A DNA stretch of 16,947 bases from positions 1-16,947 of the forward strand of contig CAYVDH010000071.1 in assembly GCA_964450355.1 (NCBI GenBank). Reading direction: 5' to 3'. Both the position numbers and the translations under genes were made by a program. Within the stretch, counting starts at the first letter, position 1. Every line of letters starts with the position of its first letter. Of this stretch, positions 8,332 through 15,370 are shown one piece after another. The notes below the pieces were generated by a model. It saw only the letters and a list, made by a program, of their open reading frames with translations. It made no database searches and was not told the DNA's origin. Source of the stretch: CAYVDH01 sp964450355. Lineage in GTDB: Bacteria; Bacteroidota; Bacteroidia; NS11-12g; UBA955.

Positions 8332-8913
8332 TTATTTCTTTTTTACAGGTTTTTTGGGTGTTGTTTTTTTAGGGGCTGTATTTTTATTTATTTCTGATAT
8401 CATTTCATTGATTCCTAAAACCAATCCCTGATAATACAAACCCATTTTAAAATAAGGCAAAAACACATTTTCTATGATTTCTTTTGTTTTTTTATCGCTT
8501 AATTTTGTTGTGATACCTTTGGCATTTTGTATTCTTATTTTTTTATAAAAATCAGAAAAACCTATCAAAATTCCGTTGTTTTTGCCGGGTTTTCCTATAT
8601 TCCACTTTTGAGCGATCATCAATGTGTATTTTTCAAAATTATCTTCATTGATCATGGTTGAGTCAATAGAAATTATGCCTATTTCAATGGTGGTTTTTTT
8701 CTCGATAGCCATGATAAAACTATCCAATAAATATATTTCTTGCGGTGTTAATACTCCTTCAAAATCACTGGTTATTCCTAATGGTTTAGGGATATAAAAT
8801 TCTTTAATGATTTTGTTGGTGTCTGGTAAAATGACAATGGTGTCGCTGTATTGAGCAAACAGTTGAGTGCTTGAAATTAAAAACAGTAAAATGAAAGCTA
8901 AGTTTTTTTTCAT
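8332..8913 (-). CDS. Secreted TPM-domain protein with lysine-rich tail
   Basis: A 193-residue exported protein. Residues 1-21 are a signal peptide (MKKNLAFILLFLISS... ending QLFAQ). Residues about 45-172 are a TPM (DUF477/YgcG-type) domain: FEGVLTPQE at its start, an EKKTTIEIGIISI strand, the signature WNIGKPGKNNGILI (104-117), and a LPYFKMGLYYQGLVLGINEMI helix region at the end. TPM domains occur in secreted or membrane-bound proteins; some plant homologues (TLP18.3) have phosphatase activity, and others are linked to photosystem repair or respiratory assembly. Unlike many TPM proteins, this one lacks C-terminal membrane helices and ends in a tail of Lys, Pro and Thr (PKKTTPKKPVKKK). The start at 8913 is set by an ATGA overlap with the ABC gene, an AGGAG 10 bases upstream, and the signal peptide; an ATG at 8943 is less likely. 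Confidence 0.87.
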   Translation of the reverse strand: MKKNLAFILLFLISSTQLFAQYSDTIVILPDTNKIIKEFYIPKPLGITSDFEGVLTPQEIYLLDSFIMAIEKKTTIEIGIISIDSTMINEDNFEKYTLMIAQKWNIGKPGKNNGILIGFSDFYKKIRIQNAKGITTKLSDKKTKEIIENVFLPYFKMGLYYQGLVLGINEMISEINKNTAPKKTTPKKPVKKK

Positions 8914-10655
8914 TTTTTTCTCTCTCCTATTTGTTGTCTCCACATGGCATAGTATAGTCCTTTTTCAGCAATAAGTTCATCGTGTTTACCTTGTTCTACA
9001 ATTTTGCCGTGCTCTAAAACATAAATTCTATCAGCGTGTAAAACAGTACTTAATCGATGAGCAATTAGAATAGTCATGCTGTCTTTGTCTTTATTTAGGT
9101 TTTTTATCGTTTGAGTTATCTCTTCTTCTGTTATGCTGTCCAATGCTGATGTTGCTTCATCAAATACTAATAATTTAGGGTTTCTTAATAGAGCTCTGGC
9201 AATGGATAGTCTTTGCTTTTCACCACCGCTTACCTTTACACCACCCTCACCTATCAGTGTATTGATTCCATTATCTGCTCTTAACAACAGATTATGTGTA
9301 CTTGCTTTTTCTAAAGACGCTAAAATTTCCTCATCGGTTGCTTTTTGATTCACAAACAACAAATTTTCTTTGATGCTTCCAGCAAACAGTTGTGTATCTT
9401 GAGTAACAAATCCAATTTTTTCTCTGAGGTCGTCTAAATTGATTTCCTTAGAATCCATTCCATCGAACAATATTTGACCCTCATTTGGTTGGTATAAACC
9501 TACTAAAAGCTTTACTAGAGTGGTTTTGCCTGAACCAGAAGGACCAACAAAAGCTACAGTTTCTCCAATTTGAACTTTGAAGTTCACATCAATCAAAGCT
9601 GGTGTTTTGGCTGATTGATGTTGAAATCCAACGTGTTTAAACTCAAAATGATTTATTTGAGGTAAAGACAAAGGTTTTTCTGGTCGAAATTCCTTTGGAG
9701 TGTTCATTATTTTTTCAAAATTCTCTAAACTCACTTGAGCTTCGCGGTACACCAAGATGATGTTACCCAACTCTTGTATTGGATTAAATATAAAAAAGGA
9801 ATAAAATAAAAATGTGAAATAAGTTCCAGCAGAAATGTCTTTGTTAAAAATTAGAACCAGTAAAACCATGATTAAACAACTGCGAATAAACTGCACTGTA
9901 GTGCCTTGAAGAAAATTTAAACTTCTTATGAATTTTATTTTTTTAAGTTCCAAACCCAATATTTTAAATGTAGTTTGATTCAATCTGTTGATTTCTTGAT
10001 TAGCCAAACCTAGGCTTTTCACTAACTCGATATTTCTCAAAGACTCAGTGGTAGAGCCAGCAAGCGAGGTAGTTTCTTTCACTATGTTTTTTTGCATCAA
10101 TTTGATTTTTTTGCTCAAAAACGAACTAATCAAACTGATAACTACTATGGCGCCAATGTAAACCAGTGTAACAAACCAACTAACAGAAAAAGAATACACC
10201 ATGACGAACACAATGCCTACCACACTGGTAAACACTATGCCAATAAAACTGGTTATTAATTTTTCGGAATCGGTTCTTACTTTTTGTAAAACAGATAGGG
10301 TTTCTCCACTGCGTTGGTCTTCAAAACTTTGGTAGGGCAATTCTAACGAATGTTTTAATCCATCGGTAAACACTTGGGCTCCTAATTTTTGAATCACAAC
10401 ATTGGTAAAATAATCTTGAAAATTTTTTGCAATACGCGATACCATGGTAACTCCAATTGAACATGAAATCCAAAATAGAGCTTCTCTAAAAAACTGCTCT
10501 TTAGTAAAACTATTTATTTTAACAATGACATCATCTACAATGTGTCCAGTAATCCAGGGGTCGAGTAAAGAAAATGTTTGATTTATAGCTGCAAGTAACA
10601 GAGCAAGCAACAAAGTAGATTTTTGTTGTTTTAAATAATGGATTAAAATTTTCAT
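8910..10655 (-). CDS. ABC exporter half-transporter, MsbA-like (membrane + ATPase)
   Basis: A 581-residue fusion of a six-helix type IV membrane domain (about 1-310) and an ATPase domain (about 335-575), the usual size of MsbA/BmrA-like lipid or drug exporters. The ATPase is intact: Walker A GPSGSGKT (371-378), Q-loop Q419, signature VSGGEKQR (475-482), Walker B LLVFDE (495-500) with catalytic E500, D-loop SALD, and switch His533 in IAHRLST. It would act in the inner membrane as a homodimer, since no partner half-transporter is adjacent. It starts 22 bases after infB, ends in an ATGA overlap with the TPM-domain gene, and is followed by a membrane glycosyltransferase. The context suggests a role in envelope lipids, but the substrate cannot be told and a multidrug exporter is equally possible. 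Confidence 0.93.
   Translation of the reverse strand: MKILIHYLKQQKSTLLLALLLAAINQTFSLLDPWITGHIVDDVIVKINSFTKEQFFREALFWISCSIGVTMVSRIAKNFQDYFTNVVIQKLGAQVFTDGLKHSLELPYQSFEDQRSGETLSVLQKVRTDSEKLITSFIGIVFTSVVGIVFVMVYSFSVSWFVTLVYIGAIVVISLISSFLSKKIKLMQKNIVKETTSLAGSTTESLRNIELVKSLGLANQEINRLNQTTFKILGLELKKIKFIRSLNFLQGTTVQFIRSCLIMVLLVLIFNKDISAGTYFTFLFYSFFIFNPIQELGNIILVYREAQVSLENFEKIMNTPKEFRPEKPLSLPQINHFEFKHVGFQHQSAKTPALIDVNFKVQIGETVAFVGPSGSGKTTLVKLLVGLYQPNEGQILFDGMDSKEINLDDLREKIGFVTQDTQLFAGSIKENLLFVNQKATDEEILASLEKASTHNLLLRADNGINTLIGEGGVKVSGGEKQRLSIARALLRNPKLLVFDEATSALDSITEEEITQTIKNLNKDKDSMTILIAHRLSTVLHADRIYVLEHGKIVEQGKHDELIAEKGLYYAMWRQQIGERKK
8924..8928 (-). promoter_or_regulatory. Ribosome binding site of the TPM-domain gene
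   Basis: The minus strand reads AGGAG here, 10 bases before the ATG at 8913 and within the last codons of the ABC transporter gene. It supports the ATGA-overlapping start and coupled translation of the two genes. Confidence 0.55.
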
Positions 10656-10677
10656 TCAGAGTGATTGCAACTAGAGA

Positions 10678-13398
10678 TTAATCTAATTTACGAGCAACAG
10701 TGGTCTCTTCAAATATTTCTAAGTTATCACCAACTTGAATGTCATTATAGTTTTTGATAGAAAGTCCACATTCAAAGCCTTTCAATACATCTTTGACATC
10801 GTCTTTAAAACGTTTTAAGTTTTCTATAGCTCCTTGATGAACAACTACGCCATCTCTTATTATTCTTAATTTGGAGTTGCGAGTAACTTTTCCATCGGTA
10901 ACCATACAACCTGCAATGGTACCTACTTTGGTAATTTTAAACACTTCTCTTACTTCTACATTCCCTATGATGGTTTCTTTTACTACAGGACTCAACATGC
11001 CTTCTATTGCAGATTTAATTTCATCAATAGCTTGGTATATAATTGAATAATGACGTATATCAATTTGTTCGTTTTCGGCTAGTCGTTTAGCTCCACTTGA
11101 TGGTCTTACTTGGAATCCAACAATGATAGCATCAGAAGCAGATGCTAATAAAACATCACTCTCTGTGATTTGACCTACACCTCTGTGTATTACTTTTACC
11201 ATTACCTCTTGGTTAGATAAATTAAGCAATGAATCACTTAAGGCTTCTACTGAACCATTGACATCTCCTTTAACGATTAAGTTTAATTCTTTAAAATTAC
11301 CTATAGCTAAACGTCTTCCTATTTCATCCAAGGTAATGTGTTTAGTTGTTCTAATGTCTTGTTCACGCAATAATTGAGTTCTTCTGTTTGCTAATTCTTT
11401 AGCATCTTCTTCACTTGACATGACAACAAGTGGGTCTCCAGCAGATGGCGATTCAGAAAAGCCCAATAATCCTACAGGTGTAGATGGTCCAGCAAATTCT
11501 ACTCTTTGATTTCTTTCGTTATACAGCGCTTTTACTTTTGCATAATTAGATCCTGCAACTAAATGATCTCCTATTTTAAGAGTTCCTTTTTGTATCAGTA
11601 CTGTTGCAACTATACCTCTTCCTTTATCTAATTTAGCTTCTACTACGGTACCTTTAGCATTTCGGGTAGGATCGGCTTTTAAATTTAAAAACTCTGCTTG
11701 AAGCAGTATTTTTTCAAGTAATTTATCTATATTGATACCTTTTTTAGCTGAAATTTCCTGACTTTGGTAATTACCTCCCCACTCTTCCACTAACAAATTC
11801 ATTTGAGCTAATTCCTCTCTTATTTTTTCAGGGTTAGCACCGTCTTTATCTATTTTATTGATGGCAAATACCATGGGTACACCAGCAGCTTGTGCGTGGC
11901 TGATTGCTTCTTTTGTTTGAGGCATTAAACTGTCATCCGCAGCAATCACAATCACTGCCACGTCTGTAATTTTTGCTCCACGTGCACGCATTGCTGTAAA
12001 GGCTTCGTGACCTGGAGTATCTAAAAATGTTATTTTTTGACCAGTAGGTAACGTTACCTCATAAGCCCCAATATGTTGAGTGATACCTCCAGCTTCACCG
12101 GCTATTACATTTGCTTTTCTGATGTAATCTAGTAAGGAAGTTTTACCATGATCTACGTGTCCCATTACAGTTACAATTGGAGGACGAGACACCATTTTGC
12201 TTTCATCATCTAATTCCTCTTCAATACTGATAGTTTCTTCAGCATCAACAAAGGAAACTTCAAAACCAAATTCGTCAGCAACTAGGGTGATTGTTTCAGC
12301 ATCAAGTCTTTGATTGATAGATACCATCATACCTAAACTGAAACAAGTGGAAATAACATCTGTAACCGATACATCCATCATTTTTGCTAAATCATTGGCA
12401 GTAAGAAATTCGGTTACTTTAAGGATTTTTTCCTCCAACTCCATTCTTTCTCTCTCTTCCAAACGAGCTAAATTGTGTTCACCTCGTTTTTGTTTTTTAA
12501 ACTTAGATTTAGCCGTTTTTCCTCTACCGCTTGAATCAAGTTTATTTAAAGTGGTTTTTAATTTCGATTGAACTTCTTTTTGAGAAATTGGTTTTTTTGT
12601 ATCTTCAACTTTAGGAGTTCTTTGTTTGTTGTCTTTTATTTCCTGTTGAATGTTTACCTTTTGTACACCTGATTTGCGTTTTCTTTTTTGACCTTCTGGT
12701 CTTTCAAAAACTCTTGGCTTAATTACTGGTTCAGGTTTTAATTCAATTTTACCTTTTATTGTTAATCCATCAAGCTCTACTAATTGAGCTTTTACTAATT
12801 CTCTTTCTATATCCTCAGGAGCTATTACCTCTTTTTCTTCTACTTTTGGAGGAGTAATTTCAATTTCTTCTTTAACGATTTCCTCTTTAGGAGTAATTAC
12901 TTCTTTTACAATTGGAGGAACTGGTTTTGGTTCTTCGGTTTTAGTCTTTTTACCTTTGCTAACAGGCAACTCTATTTTGCCTTTTAGTTTAATGCCTTCT
13001 AATTCAATTTTTGTTTTATTTTCAGGCAATTTTACTTCCTCTACGACAGGTGCTAGAGGAACTATTTCAGGTTTAATTTCAACTTTAGGTGGCTCTACTT
13101 GTTTTTCTTCAACTGGTGGAGCTGGTGGAATTACCTCTTTTATAACCTCTTGTTTAGGCTCAACTTTCTCAACTGAAGGACTGTCTTTCTTTTTTAATTT
13201 TAAACTTAAAGATTTTGACTCTTCTTTGACAGCTTTTTCAGTGCTGAATAAACTTGAAACATACTGATACATTTCTTCAGTAAGCTTGGATGTGGGTTTG
13301 TTTTCTATAGCAAACCCTTTTTTTGTTAAGCTTTCAATGATAGTTGAAACGCTAACGTTTAATTCAGATGCTGCTTTTGCTAATCTTATTTCGGCCAT
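10678..13398 (-). CDS. infB: Translation initiation factor IF-2
   Basis: A 906-residue IF-2, the GTPase that brings initiator fMet-tRNA to the 30S subunit and promotes 50S joining. The N-terminal IF2_N helical domain (1-50) is followed by a long charged, Pro/Glu/Lys-rich region (about 55-320) and a second IF2_N-like segment (about 325-380). The G domain carries GHVDHGKT (413-420), DTPGHE (460-465) and NKID (514-517), with GGITQHIGAYEV as switch I. Domains II, III and the C-terminal tRNA-binding domain are full length. The charged region holds a repeated motif: ELEGIKLKGKIEL (near 132-144) and ELDGLTIKGKIEL (near 208-220). It has its own promoter, and no rimP or nusA precedes it, unlike the usual rimP-nusA-infB order. 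The start is the ATG giving MAEIRLAKAA, as in relatives. Confidence 0.98.
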   Translation of the reverse strand: MAEIRLAKAASELNVSVSTIIESLTKKGFAIENKPTSKLTEEMYQYVSSLFSTEKAVKEESKSLSLKLKKKDSPSVEKVEPKQEVIKEVIPPAPPVEEKQVEPPKVEIKPEIVPLAPVVEEVKLPENKTKIELEGIKLKGKIELPVSKGKKTKTEEPKPVPPIVKEVITPKEEIVKEEIEITPPKVEEKEVIAPEDIERELVKAQLVELDGLTIKGKIELKPEPVIKPRVFERPEGQKRKRKSGVQKVNIQQEIKDNKQRTPKVEDTKKPISQKEVQSKLKTTLNKLDSSGRGKTAKSKFKKQKRGEHNLARLEERERMELEEKILKVTEFLTANDLAKMMDVSVTDVISTCFSLGMMVSINQRLDAETITLVADEFGFEVSFVDAEETISIEEELDDESKMVSRPPIVTVMGHVDHGKTSLLDYIRKANVIAGEAGGITQHIGAYEVTLPTGQKITFLDTPGHEAFTAMRARGAKITDVAVIVIAADDSLMPQTKEAISHAQAAGVPMVFAINKIDKDGANPEKIREELAQMNLLVEEWGGNYQSQEISAKKGINIDKLLEKILLQAEFLNLKADPTRNAKGTVVEAKLDKGRGIVATVLIQKGTLKIGDHLVAGSNYAKVKALYNERNQRVEFAGPSTPVGLLGFSESPSAGDPLVVMSSEEDAKELANRRTQLLREQDIRTTKHITLDEIGRRLAIGNFKELNLIVKGDVNGSVEALSDSLLNLSNQEVMVKVIHRGVGQITESDVLLASASDAIIVGFQVRPSSGAKRLAENEQIDIRHYSIIYQAIDEIKSAIEGMLSPVVKETIIGNVEVREVFKITKVGTIAGCMVTDGKVTRNSKLRIIRDGVVVHQGAIENLKRFKDDVKDVLKGFECGLSIKNYNDIQVGDNLEIFEETTVARKLD

Positions 13399-13424
13399 TA
13401 ATGGAAATTATTTTGTTATAAAAT

Positions 13425-13438
13425 GGCAATAAATTGCC
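13425..13438. promoter_or_regulatory. Inverted repeat at the presumed infB transcript 5' end
   Basis: GGCAATAAATTGCC is a perfect 6-base inverted repeat around a 2-base centre; as RNA it would fold as a 5-bp stem with a 4-base loop. It lies 6-19 bases downstream of the -7 element of the infB promoter, so it would be at or near the start of the infB mRNA. It could be an operator or a 5'-end stem-loop affecting mRNA stability. Confidence 0.4.
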
Positions 13439-13443
13439 AATTG

Positions 13444-13475
13444 CAAAAGTAAGGTTATCCTTTTGTATAAACAAA
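13444..13475 (-). promoter_or_regulatory. infB promoter, Bacteroidota type (TTTG-N20-TACTTTTG)
   Basis: On the minus strand a -33 element TTTG (13475-13472), a 20-base spacer, and a -7 element TACTTTTG (13451-13444) match the Bacteroidota sigma consensus TTTG/TTG, about 19-20 bases, TAnnTTTG. The transcript would start near 13438, giving a leader of about 40 bases before the infB ATG at 13398. It likely also serves the ABC, TPM and glycosyltransferase genes. The rest of the divergent gap 13399-13568 is AT-rich, with no small gene and no clear plus-strand promoter. Confidence 0.7.
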
Positions 13476-13568
13476 TTATAACTGATGGTAATGAATAAAT
13501 ATTCAATATTTTAATCTATTTTACTTTATTTTTAATTAAAATTGGTGTTATTTGTTCCCTTTTTAAAC

Positions 13569-14573
13569 ATGCATTGTCAATTTTTAGTAGTTGGTGGAGG
13601 ATTAGCTGGTATCATGATGCATTTTCACTTATCTAAATATGGGAAATGCATGGTAGTTGATCATTTGAATTTCAAAAAATCTTCTACTGTTGCTGGTGGT
13701 ATATACAATCCATTGATGCTTAATTATCAAAAAAAAGCGTTTAAATGCGACCTACTTTACCCTCAATTATCTAAATTTTATTCTGTACTTGAACAACAAT
13801 TAAATTCTACGTTTCACCACCCTGTTCCCATTCATTATTTAGTTAATTCAAACGAAGAATTAAATGATTGGACACTTTTTGACCACCAAAATACAGTGTA
13901 TTTTAATCTTGAAAAGCCCAAGGAAAGTTCATTTTTAGCCGAACATAAAGCTGAGCTAATTATCCATAATTCTGGTTGGGTAGATTTAAACCAATTGATT
14001 GAAAGCTATCATTCAATGCTTAAATCCAAAAACGAATTGATAAATGACGATTATAAATGTATAAAACACGAGATAAAAAGCGATGTCATTGTTCATTGTC
14101 AAGGTAATTATTTAACCCAATATTTTGATGATTCGCTTAACATCTTAAAACCTGCTAAAGGCGAAGTGTTGATAGTGGAAACAAATGAGAATTTTACTGA
14201 TAAAATATATCAACAAGGTGTATTTATGATTCCCTTGGGTGATGGCATTTATAAAATAGGCAGCAATTTCGAATGGCTAGATTTAAGTGAAAATCCAACT
14301 GAAAAAGGTAAAAATGAAATACTTAACAAATGGCTTAAATGGTTTTCAGGTGATTATAAAATCATAGAACAATTAGCTGGAATAAGACCTTCAAGCAAAG
14401 ACAGAAGGCCCATTTTGGGACAATTAAATTCATTTAAAAATGAATATGTATTCAATGGGTTAGGCTCAAAAGGAATTGCATTAGCACCTTATTATGCTAA
14501 CATGTTAGCTCTAAATATAGTTGAGAATAGCCCAATTGAAAAAGAAGTGGACATCAATCGATTTAAAAAATAA
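13569..14573 (+). CDS. FAD-dependent oxidoreductase, DAO family
   Basis: A 334-residue flavoprotein of the D-amino-acid-oxidase/glycine-oxidase superfamily (DAO). The FAD-binding motif is at the very N terminus, VVGGGLAG (7-14), followed by SSTVAGGIYNPLM (38-50), where this family contacts the flavin. The C-terminal half carries AGIRPSSKDRRPILGQ and NGLGSKGIALAPYYA, the conserved substrate/FAD closing segments seen in DAO proteins such as ThiO, DadA and MnmC-type enzymes. No signal peptide or membrane helix, and it is shorter than DadA. Substrate unknown: oxidation of an amine or amino acid is the family norm. I chose the ATG at 13569; the TTG at 13542 would add nine residues with no family support. 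It is the only plus-strand gene between infB (divergent) and rnc (convergent, 11 bases away), so it is probably transcribed alone. Confidence 0.87.
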   Translation: MHCQFLVVGGGLAGIMMHFHLSKYGKCMVVDHLNFKKSSTVAGGIYNPLMLNYQKKAFKCDLLYPQLSKFYSVLEQQLNSTFHHPVPIHYLVNSNEELNDWTLFDHQNTVYFNLEKPKESSFLAEHKAELIIHNSGWVDLNQLIESYHSMLKSKNELINDDYKCIKHEIKSDVIVHCQGNYLTQYFDDSLNILKPAKGEVLIVETNENFTDKIYQQGVFMIPLGDGIYKIGSNFEWLDLSENPTEKGKNEILNKWLKWFSGDYKIIEQLAGIRPSSKDRRPILGQLNSFKNEYVFNGLGSKGIALAPYYANMLALNIVENSPIEKEVDINRFKK

Positions 14574-14584
14574 ATACTTTTTAA
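14563..14584. terminator. AT-only inverted repeat between convergent genes, possible bidirectional terminator
   Basis: TTAAAAA-(8 bases)-TTTTTAA spans the 3' end of the DAO-family gene and the 11-base gap to the convergent rnc stop. It is a 7-base perfect stem flanked by A and T runs on both strands, so could end transcripts from both sides. With no G-C pairs it is weak and may be chance in AT-rich DNA. Confidence 0.3.
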
Positions 14585-15370
14585 TTACTCTTCTGTTTGA
14601 AATTGTTTACTCCATTTCTCACTCAATAATTCTTCAGCGTGTTTTTTAGAGTGGTTATTGGTTCTCAATATTTCCTCATTGTCTATCAACAAGGCAATAG
14701 TAAACATCCTTTTTTTATTGACAATTTCATCATTTAGCACCTTAAATTCAATGGTTTTTCTTTCCTTTTGCGACCATCGGTTTAATTTGGCTTTAAAGCT
14801 GATTTCATTTTCAATTAGTTCTTGTATATCTATGTGATTATTCAATATTTTTGTTTGAATAAATTGCTTAGTAAAATTAAACCCATTTTCAATGTATATA
14901 GCACCTACAAGTGATTCAAGGGCATTACCTGTTATTGTTTCAATGAATTTTGCATTGCGTTGATTGATTTTATCAAACTTGATTAAAGGAGCTAATCCCA
15001 TTTTTTTTCCAATGCTGCTTAATTGCTGTCGGCTTACTATTTTAGCTCGCATCTCAGTTAAAAAACCTTCGTTTTGATATGGAAATAAAACGTATAATTT
15101 TTCGGCAATAACCATGCTTAAAACAGCATCTCCTAAATATTCAAGCCTCTCGTTATTAACAATGTATTTGTTTTTATTACCTAAATGTTTGTATGTTTTA
15201 TGTGTAAATGCTATGTGATATAAATTGATTTTTCGAGGATAAAAACCAATGATGTTTTTTAAATGCACATAGAAAACCTTGTTCTTAGAAAAAGGTAAGA
15301 AAAAGAGTTTGAAAAATAATTGATGAATAACGTGTTTAATCAGAATATTTTTTGAATATAACTGTAGCAT
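14585..15370 (-). CDS. rnc: Ribonuclease III (divergent)
   Basis: A 261-residue RNase III, which cuts double-stranded RNA in rRNA and mRNA processing. Residues 38-160 form the endonuclease domain: NIIGFYPRKINLYHIAFTHK, the signature NERLEYLGDAVL (73-84) with metal-binding E77 and D81, and the second motif GNALESLVGAI (148-158) with E152. The usual Asp in that second motif (D114 in E. coli) is Asn149 here. The dsRNA-binding domain (about 190-260) is recognisable from SKKHAEE, but the customary glycines before SKK are replaced by RTNNH. The start lies inside fabF: ATG at 15370 (35-base overlap) or 15382 (47 bases); no start codon follows the fabF stop until a GTG too close to the domain. The N-terminal extension is hydrophobic and basic. 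Gene order acpP-fabF-rnc supports the call. Confidence 0.93.
   Translation of the reverse strand: MLQLYSKNILIKHVIHQLFFKLFFLPFSKNKVFYVHLKNIIGFYPRKINLYHIAFTHKTYKHLGNKNKYIVNNERLEYLGDAVLSMVIAEKLYVLFPYQNEGFLTEMRAKIVSRQQLSSIGKKMGLAPLIKFDKINQRNAKFIETITGNALESLVGAIYIENGFNFTKQFIQTKILNNHIDIQELIENEISFKAKLNRWSQKERKTIEFKVLNDEIVNKKRMFTIALLIDNEEILRTNNHSKKHAEELLSEKWSKQFQTEE

Noticed and set aside
8914..8943. Upstream ATG of the TPM-domain gene (METTNRREKK...)
   Set aside because: It would put charged residues before the signal peptide; the inner ATG has an AGGAG and an ATGA overlap.
12956..13267. A 103-codon plus-strand open frame rich in Ser, Thr and Gly opposite infB
   Set aside because: It mirrors the Pro/Glu/Lys-rich linker of IF-2; the composition is a by-product of that strand.
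13547..13554. GTTATTTG as a plus-strand -7 element for the DAO-family gene
   Set aside because: It lacks the TA, no TTG lies at the right distance upstream, and it is only 14 bases before the ATG.
13542..13568. TTG start extending the DAO-family protein by nine residues
   Set aside because: Family members begin just before the FAD motif, and ATG at 13569 fits this.
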